Below, piece after piece: positions 1 through 10,580 of a stretch of 58,385 nucleotides of DNA. Both the position numbers and the translations under genes were made by a program. The notes beneath the pieces are model-generated. The model did not search any database and was not told the origin of the DNA. It saw only the letters and a program-made list of their open reading frames with translations. Source of the stretch: Nemertoderma westbladi (taxonomy: Eukaryota; Xenacoelomorpha; Nemertodermatida; Nemertodermatidae); the NCBI GenBank assembly GCA_032718475.1, contig JAUCBJ010007168.1, positions 64,001-122,385 of the forward strand, read 5' to 3'. Each line of letters opens with the position of its first letter. Positions within the stretch are counted from its first letter, which is position 1.

Positions 1-22
1 TCAAATATATCAATTGATTGTG

Positions 23-350
23 TCACCTTGTTTCTTGCGTTATACGGGTTTGTGATGGTTCTGAATTCAATGGAAGCAGTAAAAATTTCATAGGAGTTCT
101 CAAACTTGTATTTTTCGCCGTTGGGTGAAAATTGTTGTGCCAGCACCAAATTTTGGAAAATATGCAAATTGATCAGTAGATAGTTTCACCTTGTTTCTTG
201 CGTTATACGGGTTTATGGGGGTCCTGAATCCGATGGAATCAATAAAAACAGCACTGGACATCGTAAACTTGTACTTTTTGGTGATGAGTACGAAATTTGG
301 TGCTAGCACCAAAATTTGCCAAATTACGCCGAAAAATACAAGTAGCAATG
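23..350. repeat. Diverged 163-bp tandem repeat
   Basis: Two diverged copies lie head to tail. The block TTGTTTCTTGCGTTATACGG occurs at about 28 and again 163 bp later at about 191, and is followed in both copies by related text containing GTACTTTTTGG/GTATTTTTCGC and a short GTGCTAGCACCA or GTGCCAGCACCA hairpin. Short ORFs across it are in shifting frames and look like chance. It resembles in style, but not clearly in sequence, the 159-bp repeat near 50.5 kb. Confidence 0.7.
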
Positions 351-842
351 ATCTGGCATATTTGAAATGTATTCCAATAGAATCAGCGCCCTCGAAAACC
401 TGAAAATGTGAATTTATAGCATCGTATAAGTGAATTAAAAATTTTGTGTTCTAACTGAAAAGTGCTGGTTACTTGTTTTTTTCATTTTTTTCCTACGCAG
501 AGAGGTCTAAACCGCCATTTACAGCAATCATATCATTTTTAAATATTTTCCGATGTATTTTGCACCCCAGAAAACCTGTATTGAAAAATAATTTGCCGAA
601 AATGTAACTTTCAAATTTTGTGAAAATTGTGCACTACTTGTAATTTTGGTGCTGCAATATAACCACCCCAGTACATTTTTTCGAAATTTTTTTTTTTCGG
701 TCGGATCCAGGCAAGTGATATCTACGTACAAACAAAAAATCAGACGTTTTCGTAAATATTTGTAGATTTTAGAGGGAGGGGTCAATATGACCCCCCCCCC
801 CGGTATTTGTACAACATTTTATAGCCCGGTACTAATAGGGTT
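351..842. other. AT-rich non-coding stretch up to the retroelement break
   Basis: No convincing gene is visible. The stretch ends in a C-run at about 790-800 and the sequence CCCTATTAGTACCGG (antisense), where homology to the neighbouring BEL/Pao pol stops abruptly. The last roughly 20 codons of the long minus-strand frame (782-843) therefore derive from this flanking DNA and not from reverse transcriptase. Confidence 0.5.
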
Positions 843-3800
843 AAGTCTCCTTCCGGGTACCAGAGGAACCGCAAACTGTCTCTGTCTCGCTCTAACGCTC
901 TCACTTGGTGAAACATCGCTTCAACGTCACAAGTAAAAGCTACTTGACGCTGACGGAAGCGCATAATCACCCCCATTAGATAATTATTCATGTTTGGTCC
1001 ATCCATCAACTCACTATTGAGGGACATTCCCTCAAACAGAGCCGCACAGTCGTTGACTACGCGTACTTTGTCTGGTTTATCGGGGTGTCTCACATAGTGA
1101 TGTGGCAAGTAATATGTTTGGTCAGTCACTATCTCCGGGTTCGTCATTCGGATAGCGTATCCTTTAGTCAAATACGTCTCCATCTGGGTGTTGTACTGCA
1201 GATGGGCTTTCTCGTCCTTTAATAGACGTTGCCGTATTGAGTGTAGACGTCTCAAGGCTAGTGGATAGTTGTTTATAAGTTTAGGACTTTGGCTACGCCA
1301 TAACATCCCTACCTCATAATGTCCGTCTTTCGTCTGGTGGATAGTATCTTCCATGATCTTCAGAGATTGTTTCTCCTGTTCCGACATACAAGGTTCGTAG
1401 CTACCAGGTTCAGCTGTATCTTGTTCTAACCACCTGATAGTCTTCTCCGTTAATTCCTTGTCTAGTACAGCTTGTTCCAACTGATGATTTCTCAACGCGT
1501 CATCATCGATCTCGACGGGCACTGTTGAGGTTATTGGGGTAGGTAGACTCGCAAGCCTATCATCTGTCGTCGATGGAATCTCTAGCTGACTCGTCTTCTC
1601 CCCAAGTTCTAAACTCCGCTGGTGGGTTAGCTGCTCCTTGTGACTTATCATACTAGTTACACGTCTGTTATGTTTTGTCGACTGTAGTGTAGTATGGTTC
1701 ACGTCGTGTGAGAAGGAATGAATTGAATTTGTAGTTAATAAACTACATGTACTCTGTACATCGTCTTCCTCGTCACTTACGTCTAGTGTGCGCACAGGCG
1801 CTCGAGTATACCACCCTATCGGCGTTCTGCAGGCGTATGCGTTTCCCACTACGACTGCCGATGGTCTGGTTTCCCACACCTGATGTAGGTTGAATTGGTC
1901 TGTCCCGATCAGCATTGCTACCGATCTATAATTGACAGGACATTCGGGTACACCAAGGTGTCTGAAATACTTACGGTCCTCTAGAGATTGTTCCGGCACT
2001 GGACCTAGTAGGTTACTAAAGTCCTTCGTGGCCGCAAAGGTTAGATCTCTAAAGGGTAACAAAGACCTCTCCCTCTCGCTGTGCTGCGATTTTGGAAGAA
2101 GAGAGTCTAAGTCCAACTTAACTCGTGTCACTGGTATTGCACGCTGTCCGTGCATACTACTTACTGTATAACTGACGTGCTTACCTTGTTTAAGATCCGT
2201 CACTACGTCAGCTATCTTTTCATCCACGTAGCTATGAGATGAGGCTGAATCTAGAATCGCGTAGATCCTCTTACTCCCCTTTGTGCCAGTGATCTTAATC
2301 GGGATTACACTGAATCCCTTCAGTTGGTCAGTGGTCAGAAGCGCGATCGACGGTTGTTCGTCTCCATTGGAATATTCGTCGTCTTCTGATTCTTCGTCCG
2401 ACGATCCGGATTGTTCTGAGAAGCAATCCTCAATATGGGTCACGAAGGTTGGAGTCGTTTTCGATTCTCGTTTTCGGTAAGCCGCATCACATCTCGCTGC
2501 TGCTTCCGGGTGTTCCCTGGCGAAGCGTTTCGTCGGCGTGTGGCTGTCTGTGTGGAGCAGACCGTCGTGGTTGCGTCCGCAGGATGGACAAGTGTCGGTA
2601 TTTGGGCAATCTTTACGGACGTGTCCGTGTCGCGTACACCGCCAACAAGAGTCCAATGGCCATATTTGCAGCCGTCGTTCTTCCGAGTTCAACTCGCGAA
2701 ATTGTCGACAACCTCGTAACTTGTGACCGATATACCGCTTGCCTAGATGCTCGCAGTATTGGCAGCCGCTGAAGTCGGTACCGAGTTGTTGTCTCGTCTG
2801 TTTTGTCCCAATGGGCGCAGATACCCTACTACCGTCCGAGAATTGTCGTGATTCCGTCGGTGTGGTGTAAGTGGCCGTCTTAGTGGAAGTTGTCTGGGGT
2901 TTTTGTCGGTTGGAGGATGGCAATGTGATCCCTTCTGCCACGATGTGCTGGTCGGTGTAGTTAGATCGAGTTTCTACTACCGCCTCCCTGGATATTAAAA
3001 GGTACACATCTTCTAATTTTAAGAATCCTCCCTGCTCTTCTCGCTGGTATTCGACCTTCCTCCACTCCCGACGAAGTCGATGGTGGAGTCGTCCTATGAT
3101 CTTTAATAGGACTGTAGGGGTATTCCCGTAATCAAGTTGTCCAATGGATCTTAAAGTTGTGATAGCGTTCTTGATCTCGTCAGCTAGTTTTAATAAGTCG
3201 ACGGGTTTAGTGATAGCCCCTCCCTTACAGAGTTCCTCTATTACTGACCTGGCCATACTAACTGTACCTCCGTATATCGAAGTTAAACGATCGTACGCTA
3301 GTTCGAAAGCGTCCGGTACACCGACGAAAGTCTCCGCCAAACGTTTAGGTTCTCCTGACAATGTTTGAAGCAGGTAATTAAACTTCTCCCGTGATGTAAA
3401 GGCGCACACGGCGATCTGGGATTCGATATAGTCTACGAAAGTATGCCAGTGTTTTGAGCTACCGGAAAACTTCGGTGGTTGTTGTACCGGCAATCCCTGT
3501 CTGGCTGCGAATTTCGCTATCTCCTCTGCAACGTTCAGAGTTTCGCGTCCTTGGTTGGTAACCTTGTTGATATCCCTTCTTGGCGCTTTTCCCTGATACG
3601 ATGTGGGGTTTGAAGGTACCGGTCTTTGTGGTTCCTTCGGGTGTCTATTGTGTTCGAATTCGGAATTTCCCGAACTGTCGGTATAACCTTCCTCTAGACG
3701 TTCCTCGATCTGAGCCAACTTGTTAACAACTGGTCGCAGAATGTCGGCGAACTGTTGTGTACTAATTGCGTCCGTTGGTTGTAACGCCTTCTGTGTTGGT

Positions 3801-5983
3801 GTATTCTGTGGAGGATTGTCTGCAAAGGAGTTGTCTGAACGCTCGCGTTTGTATTCATCGGCCGCCCCTGTTCTAAATACCTCGCGTTTCGGGTAATCCG
3901 ATTCGCTCGAAGTACTACTATCATCCGGATATGGTGGTCGACGTGCTCGCGTTCGTTGCGTCGTTCGAATTCTAACGTCCCGTTTCGGAACATCGTCCAC
4001 TGATCTCCGTTGTTCGGTAGGCTCACAAGTCTTCCTCGAAGTTGTAGATTGCGATGTAAATTGGTTGAACGGTCGCGTATCTGTTCTCCGTTGTTCGGTA
4101 GGCTCACAAGTCTTCCTCGAAGTCATAGATTGCGATGCAAATTGGTTGAACGGTCGCGTATCTGTTCTCCGTTGTTCTGTAGGCTCACAAGTCTTCCTCG
4201 AAGTCGTAGATTGCGATGCAAATTGGACCGGTAGTCGAGTAACGGCGTTTGAATCCAAAGGCCTTGTTGGCCTAAACGTCATTGGGTAAGCGTAGTGTGT
4301 AACGGGTTTTGGCGTCAGAGGTGGACTCACCTGTTTAGTCGTCAGTAATACAGGTTCGACTAATAAACTACTACGATCTGTAATCGGTGGGTTACTTACC
4401 TTGACTTTTGGAATGGGCGACGACGTTGCTCTTGGCGGTGTAAACTCGTCCGGAATAACAAACCTGTGTTCCGTCGCACCATGGATAGGAGAAATGTTAC
4501 TACTACCCGCAATCGAAACAGGTTCCTTAGTCGTAACTGGTGCAAACATATGAGTTACCTGTGGGAATCGTTGACACAAGTCCTTTACTAATTGTCGTTC
4601 CCGTCCGGGTGCTCCTACGCTTCCTTCTTTCTTTCGTTCCTGAATTTGGCGATGTCTTACCTCTATCTGGTCCAAGTCATGTCCGTCTCGAGATCTCATC
4701 GATCGATCGCGGGCTTGTAGATCTAGGTCTTCCTTGGCGTTGGCTAATTCTCTCGCCTTCTTCTCGAGTTCGAAACGAAGTTTAACTTCTTTCTCGCGTT
4801 GTTCCGTTTGTTGTTGTTGCGCCTCGAGTTCCGCTTGTCGTATAGCTGACTGGGCCTTTATTTGCCGTGTCTTCATTTCTGCTCTGGCTTCTAAAACTAA
4901 CCGGTTTCTCTCTAACTCCGCCGCTGCCGCTGCCGCTGCCGCTTGTCGCTCTGACTCAGCCGCTGCCGCTGCTGCTGTTTGTTGCGCAATGTCCAACTCT
5001 AACTTTTCCATCTCGGCTGTTTCCAACTCGGCTTGTTCTTGCAGATGGGAGATTCTTGCTATATTTGCAACGCGTAGCTTCTCTTCCTCTGCAGCTGCTT
5101 GTAGCATTAGAAGTTGAGTTTGTTCCTCCCACTCCTGTTGTTGTCTGTAGAGCTGTTGTTGTCGAGCAATTTCTGACGTAGCCATACTTCCCTCGCCGAT
5201 TTCGCTACGAATACTCACCAGAGATTGATCCAGTATTCCCGGTGCCGATTCGATTCGTACGGGTGAAGTTTCCCTCGTATATTCCGGCACGGTTTCCAAA
5301 TCGCCGATGTCTTCGCCGCACATACGTAAGTGGTCCGTCAGATGTTTCAATTGTCCATCCAGTCGGTACAGTTCCTGTTCTTCCTCGGGCTGTAATAATT
5401 CGTCCGAAACTGACTCACCTAACAACTGGTCTGCTTGTTCCTGTTGTATTTGTCTAATCGTCGACTTAAACTGAATCAGTTTCTCTCTAGCGATCATTAG
5501 TTTCTCGAGGATTCTAAGTTGAGTATCCATGTCCTGTCTCTGTCTAGCTAGATCTTGTAGGCCAACTAGATTATCTACGGACTTATATACTTTACTCTGT
5601 ACTCTAACCTGGAGGGTGTAGAATTCGAATCGAGACATCGGAGCGGTCAACCCGTCTAATATGCGTTGGCCTTCTCCAATACTCCTGGTAATATGCGCCA
5701 TATAACCACCGACGCTCCTAACAACGCTTTCCTGACTTCCTACTGAACTTACCATGTCCGATTCCCTATATCTAGGTTGCGGAACAGTTAGAAAGTCCTC
5801 GGTCCTGCCGTCGCCTCGTACTACGGCATCCGGTACTCCCGTTGGATGTACTGGTGACGCACACGGTGTAGGTTCGGTAGGCTCGCGAGTCTTCCCCTGT
5901 TGTTCTTCCGCTGCTGACTTATCCGCGTCACATGAGTCATAGTCAGTAGGTGTATTCTTCGTATAGTCTTGTTTGTCACTCAT
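782..5983 (-). CDS. BEL/Pao Gag-protease-RT polyprotein, truncated in RT
   Basis: An uninterrupted 1733-codon frame starts at ATG 5983. Residues about 120-460 are Gln/Glu/Ala-rich coiled coil with an alanine tract near 335-355. Residues about 586-660 hold three 27-residue repeats. A DUF1759-type gag region (about 836-1010) follows, then Cys/His knuckles including CWRCTRHGHVRKDC near 1109 and CPSCGRNH near 1131. A DUF1758-like aspartic protease has the active site LDSAS near 1243. RT begins near 1625 (YYLPHHYV, then the first catalytic block around FTCDVEAMFHQV) and stops after WYPEGDL; the last residues come from flanking DNA. Gag and pol share one frame, unlike element 2. With no YxDD box, RNase H or integrase the product cannot support transposition, but absence of internal stops implies a fairly recent copy. 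Confidence 0.92.
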   Translation of the reverse strand: MSDKQDYTKNTPTDYDSCDADKSAAEEQQGKTREPTEPTPCASPVHPTGVPDAVVRGDGRTEDFLTVPQPRYRESDMVSSVGSQESVVRSVGGYMAHITRSIGEGQRILDGLTAPMSRFEFYTLQVRVQSKVYKSVDNLVGLQDLARQRQDMDTQLRILEKLMIAREKLIQFKSTIRQIQQEQADQLLGESVSDELLQPEEEQELYRLDGQLKHLTDHLRMCGEDIGDLETVPEYTRETSPVRIESAPGILDQSLVSIRSEIGEGSMATSEIARQQQLYRQQQEWEEQTQLLMLQAAAEEEKLRVANIARISHLQEQAELETAEMEKLELDIAQQTAAAAAAESERQAAAAAAAAELERNRLVLEARAEMKTRQIKAQSAIRQAELEAQQQQTEQREKEVKLRFELEKKARELANAKEDLDLQARDRSMRSRDGHDLDQIEVRHRQIQERKKEGSVGAPGRERQLVKDLCQRFPQVTHMFAPVTTKEPVSIAGSSNISPIHGATEHRFVIPDEFTPPRATSSPIPKVKVSNPPITDRSSLLVEPVLLTTKQVSPPLTPKPVTHYAYPMTFRPTRPLDSNAVTRLPVQFASQSTTSRKTCEPTEQRRTDTRPFNQFASQSMTSRKTCEPTEQRRTDTRPFNQFTSQSTTSRKTCEPTEQRRSVDDVPKRDVRIRTTQRTRARRPPYPDDSSTSSESDYPKREVFRTGAADEYKRERSDNSFADNPPQNTPTQKALQPTDAISTQQFADILRPVVNKLAQIEERLEEGYTDSSGNSEFEHNRHPKEPQRPVPSNPTSYQGKAPRRDINKVTNQGRETLNVAEEIAKFAARQGLPVQQPPKFSGSSKHWHTFVDYIESQIAVCAFTSREKFNYLLQTLSGEPKRLAETFVGVPDAFELAYDRLTSIYGGTVSMARSVIEELCKGGAITKPVDLLKLADEIKNAITTLRSIGQLDYGNTPTVLLKIIGRLHHRLRREWRKVEYQREEQGGFLKLEDVYLLISREAVVETRSNYTDQHIVAEGITLPSSNRQKPQTTSTKTATYTTPTESRQFSDGSRVSAPIGTKQTRQQLGTDFSGCQYCEHLGKRYIGHKLRGCRQFRELNSEERRLQIWPLDSCWRCTRHGHVRKDCPNTDTCPSCGRNHDGLLHTDSHTPTKRFAREHPEAAARCDAAYRKRESKTTPTFVTHIEDCFSEQSGSSDEESEDDEYSNGDEQPSIALLTTDQLKGFSVIPIKITGTKGSKRIYAILDSASSHSYVDEKIADVVTDLKQGKHVSYTVSSMHGQRAIPVTRVKLDLDSLLPKSQHSERERSLLPFRDLTFAATKDFSNLLGPVPEQSLEDRKYFRHLGVPECPVNYRSVAMLIGTDQFNLHQVWETRPSAVVVGNAYACRTPIGWYTRAPVRTLDVSDEEDDVQSTCSLLTTNSIHSFSHDVNHTTLQSTKHNRRVTSMISHKEQLTHQRSLELGEKTSQLEIPSTTDDRLASLPTPITSTVPVEIDDDALRNHQLEQAVLDKELTEKTIRWLEQDTAEPGSYEPCMSEQEKQSLKIMEDTIHQTKDGHYEVGMLWRSQSPKLINNYPLALRRLHSIRQRLLKDEKAHLQYNTQMETYLTKGYAIRMTNPEIVTDQTYYLPHHYVRHPDKPDKVRVVNDCAALFEGMSLNSELMDGPNMNNYLMGVIMRFRQRQVAFTCDVEAMFHQVRALERDRDSLRFLWYPEGDLTLLVPGYKMLYKYRGGGSY
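4009..4224 (-). repeat. 81-bp coding tandem repeat in gag
   Basis: The block GTTGTTC(G/T)GTAGGCTCACAA recurs at about 4009, 4090 and 4171, a period of 81 bp. It encodes three near-identical 27-residue units, each containing SRKTCEPTEQRR. The period is a multiple of three, so the frame is kept. Alternate-frame ORFs over this stretch are by-products of the repeat. Confidence 0.9.
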
Positions 5984-7992
5984 TTCGGTAGTTGTAAGTC
6001 AAGTAAAGTGAGTGTCAAAGTATCAAACTTACCGTATTTTATCTAAACGGTACTAATTACAGTCTTATAAAATTAGCCTAAACGGCCAATTTTACAGCAA
6101 ATAAATGTCACGGAATAAGTATATAATAAAATTAGCCTAGCGGCCAATTTTATAACAAATAAATCGGATAACGATATGCGTTATCAAAAGGTAAATTAAA
6201 TACAATAATACGGACTAATTCAGCAATGAACAAAGAAATCGTACGGAATGCATAAATACTTGAGACAGTGGAACCCACAATAATTTTAACTAATACGGTA
6301 ATGCCTAACTTATTTATGCAACCTTTCGAACTCACCCACTCCAATAATTCTCCAGAAAAACAGATTCCCAGATACAAACCGGACGTGAACCTTTCCGTTT
6401 TTAACGTTGCGGACGAAGCGCGATTTTCCCAACCAAAGTTGTTGAGTTATCTATCTCCCAAACTTGCTAAACACGGTCTTGCTCCCGTTACAGTCTAGAA
6501 ATGAGTTCTGAATCCTGAAAAACAAAAGAGTTAGGTTTTACTTTACGAAAAATTTTGTACCGGTACAATATGGTATTTAAACCCTTTTAAACACCGGTAT
6601 TCAATTCCAAAAATATTTTACACGCGATTCAAATCAAATTTTATTTCAAAAAATTAGCACTTAGCTAATCAAATACAAATTTTACCTCAAAATACAAAAT
6701 TTTCAAATAACTTTAGTCCTACTGAACCGTAGTTCAGTAAAACATATTCCTACTAATTGAAGAGACAGCAACAATACCTGCAATATCCTACTGTAAAGTT
6801 TGTGAATCAAATCATAAATCCGACCTTCTCACCAAAACAGTAAACTCTACGTAAGCGAATATATTGCAGTATCGATCTCTTATAACCGGTGAGGCAGAAA
6901 ACAGTCTACGAGCAGACAAACTTCGATAAAACAAAATCCCGCGCAGCGAATCCTAAAATCAGGCTGACTCACTGACGGACTAAGAGGCTCGTATACTTTG
7001 CCGCGGTGTGATTTATATGGTTGGGCAAAGGGACACTAGCTAGGTACAGAGGCAGAGATTTGGAGATGTCTAACTAGCGAGCAAAGTGCAGTAAGGACGA
7101 AAGTTAATTTTATATATTTTGAGGTGTAAATAATTTCTAACGCGCGTGTTTTAATTCTGAACGGTCAAAGGCAGTTTTGCTCCTTCACATATATAATTAC
7201 TGGGTACGGTGTGCATTTTACGAATATTCTAATTTTGTAACTTGTAGGTCCAATACTCACGAATGATAAGGTTCCTTCCCCTCTTGCGTATTTCCAGGAC
7301 TCAAATTCAGGCATAAGGTTAATACTACGCCCAGAATTCGGCAATTTTAGGTACCAGGTCCCTGATACTAAGAAGAGATGTGTTAGTTTACTACTGTAGG
7401 CGTACGGGTACTAATAGCTATCCTGGCTCCTATCTAGAATTTTAGTCACCCAGGTAGTCCGGGTAACTTCCTATTAGGGCGTTGGCGGGGACACGGTAGA
7501 TGTTAGTATATCCCTGATAGCCTCAATTTATTTGCGCCTAGTGTAAACTGCCCTACCGCCTGAACGGTACAATCCCAATTCAGGTGAAAACACAATAACC
7601 CTCCTAGCCTACAAGTTCTGATGTAATGGACACCGTTGTACGGCAAATAGTCACAGACGCACCTGTACTTAGCAAGAGTTAAGCGTACAGTTTGCTGCAC
7701 CCTAACCAATTTGTATGCTTCGTACCGGTGTGCCTACGTCCTATCTGCGTACTAGTATCTCTGCTCTCTCTCCCTCCCGTAGGAATATGAAGGTCTACTG
7801 CGGTTTTTCCTGAATCAAGACAGTACAGTCCCTATGATGTAATTTTAGGCTTACAGCGTGTCACTACGTCTACCTTTTGATCTTTTGGTCTTATACTTAG
7901 GTAGCAAGGATCGAACGCTGTCTAACCTTTCAGGCGATGGGCGAATAACTCTAGATGGTATTGCGGGTTATCTCTCGTCTACATTCCCCCGA
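5984..7992 (-). other. Untranslated leader of BEL/Pao element 1
   Basis: About 2 kb separate the gag ATG from the end of the 5' LTR. No ORF of note is present; the 76-codon plus-strand ORF at 6268-6498 has no recognisable features. A small imperfect tandem repeat (AAAATTAGCCTA... with CGGCCAATTTTA) lies at about 6068-6162. I could not recognise a tRNA primer-binding site beside position 7993. Confidence 0.5.
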
Positions 7993-8300
7993 TGTTCCCG
8001 TTCATTACTGCGGCCCGATCTCTAGCCGGCCATCCTGTCCCTGAGTTTGTTCACCGTAGTGAATCCATAGTAAAACAGATAGAAAAGCTGAGAGAATATT
8101 CTGACTTTATTACAGAAGATACAATTATAATACAATGTAATCTGAGAATAAACTAAGCACGACAGAATATTGATAAGATAATCTGAGAAAGATTGAGATA
8201 TAAGATATAGTGTTTTAATTGATAACTAATGAACAAATCGCGCCTTTATATACTAAATTTGTGCCGCAATCAATCGAGAAAATTCTCGATTGTTCTATAG
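7993..8300 (-). promoter_or_regulatory. LTR core promoter, polyA signal and U5 end of BEL/Pao element 1
   Basis: Read on the minus strand, TATATAAA (8245-8252) is followed about 135 bp later by AATAAA (8106-8111). The U5 then ends in GGGAACA at 7993, a canonical CA terminus. This is the expected order TATA, R, polyA signal, U5 for an LTR. The terminus on the plus strand (TGTTCCCG) resembles that of the second element's LTR (TGTTCGCG). The U3 boundary is unknown. Confidence 0.6.
8271..8292. repeat. 10-bp-stem palindrome
   Basis: CAATCGAGAA and TTCTCGATTG flank an AA centre. It sits just upstream of the LTR TATA box in the sense of the element, so it could belong to U3. No function can be assigned. 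Confidence 0.5.
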
Positions 8301-8460
8301 ATTCTAACAAGGTTTTAAAGATAGCTATTGGTCCAGCTAATATATAACTTGCACGACATTGGTTACAATCAAATAACTACAGCCTCATTGGTACAGACAA
8401 ATGCAATTAATTTGTAGCGGTTAATTTAAATGAGTTGAAATTCTGCACAAAAAATAATTC

Positions 8461-8535
8461 GCACTTACTAGGATTCGAACTCAATACCTACTACACATAT
8501 AATTTCCAACGCTCTACCGACTGAGCTACTGAACC
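8461..8535 (-). pseudogene. tRNA-like sequence (tRNA pseudogene or SINE head)
   Basis: The minus strand has a good RNA polymerase III A box (TAGCTCAGTCGG) and B box (AGTTCGAATCC) spaced as in a tRNA, and the total is 75 nt. The acceptor and anticodon stems do not pair well, and the base expected to be U33 is an A. It is therefore a degenerate tRNA or a tRNA-derived head, not a working tRNA gene. No SINE body is obvious downstream. Confidence 0.4.
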
Positions 8536-9090
8536 ACTTGACCGATAGATGTACAAATGATAGAACCAATACGAATGAGAACTCAAAGCAATCTTTACAA
8601 AGTTAATTCGAATAAAAAATAAATTTTGAAAATCCACGGCATTTAGGGAATATAATTCTATAAGATATATGATATAACAGCACAGTTGTTCGAAATGATA
8701 TAGCGGTAATACGATATAATATAGTGAGATAGAAGCAGTATACCGGTAATGGTGGTGACGGTGGTGAAGACGGTACTAAATGTCACTGGTCCCCACTGTG
8801 TGACTGAGACGACTGAATGGGGCACAAGCACTAACCGGTAATATATATATTGGGTATCTCTACTCTAGCTTGGCCTTACTACTCTTTTCGTTACTCTCCC
8901 CTCCCATTGGTTGTTACTTTCCTCTCCCGGAGGTTTAACCTCTGACCTCCCTTTGTGTGGCCCTTCGGGGTTTGTTGTCCCCGTTTATTGGGTGTGTGAT
9001 ACGAGGTTAATTGGGGATTAACCTCGTATCCCCAATATTGCTTAAAGGCGCCACTTCCCATGGGGGTTGGTGAGGCGGAATTGAATCCGC
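8536..9090. other. Intergenic stretch with a strong hairpin
   Basis: No supported gene. A perfect 13-bp stem with a 7-nt loop lies at 8998-9030 (GATACGAGGTTAA, loop TTGGGGA, then the complement). A 67-codon minus-strand ORF at 8891-9094 spans it but has no recognisable domain. Confidence 0.4.
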
Positions 9091-9099
9091 TCACAACCT

Positions 9100-9480
9100 T
9101 GTTTTATTGATGTCTACCTTGTTTTATTTTATCTACCTTGTTTTATTTTGTATACCCTGTTTTATTGTATAAAATTATACTGTGACTCCGAGTTAATTTT
9201 ACTGTACATATGTGATAAGTTTTAAACTACGTGTTCGTATTTTATTGTACCTTGTTAAATAAATTTTATTGTACCTTGTTAAATAAATTTCATTGTATGT
9301 ATGTGATACTACTTTTTAAACTGTAGTTACGTACTGATACTCCGAATTAATTTTACTATACATAATATGTGATAAGTTTTAAACTACGTGTTCGTATTTT
9401 ATTGTACCTTGTTAAATAAATTTTACTGTACGTTTGTGATACTACTTTTTAAACTGTAGCTACGTAACAGATATATTTTA
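9100..9480. repeat. AT-rich tandem repeats
   Basis: Short repeats of CTACCTTGTTTTATTTT occupy about 9110-9165. They are followed by two copies of a unit of about 158 bp containing GTGATAAGTTTTAAACTACG (about 9210 and 9368) and several TTGTACCTTGTTAAATAAAT blocks. No coding potential is seen. The flanks at 9481-10080 are AT-rich with no supported gene; the ORFs at 9670-9864 and 9877-10077 look random. Confidence 0.7.
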
Positions 9481-10184
9481 AACTGTAAATTCTATTTTAT
9501 TTAAAGTTTAATGTATGTATATACACGTGATTTATTGTAAACTACTGTACAGAGTTAGACCATTTATGTTACCTAGGCAAGACAATTTTATTATATAATT
9601 TCAAACATGTATTACCATCCATTAATTTACATAATTTACATAAAACAATGTAAAATAAATTACCGGTAAATGGTGATTTATATATATTATTTCAGTATTG
9701 TGCAGTATGTATTTTTTTATATGGGAAAAAATTCAATCAATCAAAAAAGGCTCCGTAATTGGAAGCCCAGGAATGTCACCACTATACCAAGCTGCGGCTT
9801 AGTAAAATATATGTTCAAATATAGATATGGTAATATATATATTTACTTATATGTATTTAGCTAGGCTAATTATGTAATGAACCCGTTTGATTTTATGAGT
9901 TTTATGCTTGGGTGGAGTCATCGAAATTTGTCATTTCAATGCTTGGGTCTATACAGTATACCCTCACCCTTTTCAAATTTATGCTTCCTTACAAGGCACT
10001 TTCACCCGTTAAACAATTGTGTTATATTTGCAAAGAGGAGCTGCGCAAAACAGAAGGATAGCACATCTGTATTATAAATAAGTTACAATCTACGGTGGCT
10101 GAATGTGGCCAATTTAATTAATTTTAAAAATGGGAAATATAAAAAGAAATTAATGAAATATAATTCCTTTAAAACAGGAATTAA

Positions 10185-10580
10185 TCAAATATAATTCAAC
10201 CAGAAACGGAAATTAATCAAATATAATTCAACCCAAAACAGAAATTAATCAAATATAATTCAATCAGAAACAGAAATTAATCAAATATAATTCAACCAGA
10301 AACAGAAATTAATCAAATATAATTCAACCAGAAACAGAAATTAATCAAATATAATTCAACCAGAAACAGAAATTAATCAAATATAATTCAATCAGAAACA
10401 GAAATTAATCAAATATAATTCAACCAGAAACAGAAATTAATCAAATATAATTCAACCAGAAACAGAAATTAATCAAATATAATTCAACCAGAAACAGAAA
10501 TTAATCAAATATAATTCAACCAGAAATTAATCAAATATAATTCAATCAGAAACAGAAATTAATCAAATATAATTCAAATA
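10185..10580. repeat. 32-bp tandem array, left arm
   Basis: The unit contains GAAATTAATCAAATATAATT followed by CAACCAGAAACA or CAATCAGAAACA. Successive copies start 32 bp apart (for example 10271 and 10303), with one shortened copy near 10515. The reverse complement of the same array forms the right arm. Confidence 0.9.

Larger units (their letters stand above)
782..8300 (-). mobile_element. BEL/Pao LTR retrotransposon 1, 3'-truncated
   Basis: A minus-strand element consists of LTR promoter/R/U5 sequence (about 7993-8300 and beyond), a leader of about 2 kb, and a gag-protease-RT frame. The 3' part of pol (rest of RT, RNase H, integrase) and the 3' LTR are missing. Order and domains (DUF1759 gag region, CCHC knuckles, DUF1758 protease, RT) are diagnostic of BEL/Pao. 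The outer limit of the 5' LTR cannot be placed because no second LTR remains to compare with. Confidence 0.85.

Noticed and set aside
3694-4107. 137-codon ORF antisense-frame neighbour of gag
   Set aside because: Alternate reading of the 81-bp coding repeat; the long Gag frame covers the same DNA on the same strand.
8461-8535. Functional tRNA gene
   Set aside because: A and B boxes are good but acceptor, T and anticodon stems do not pair and U33 is missing.
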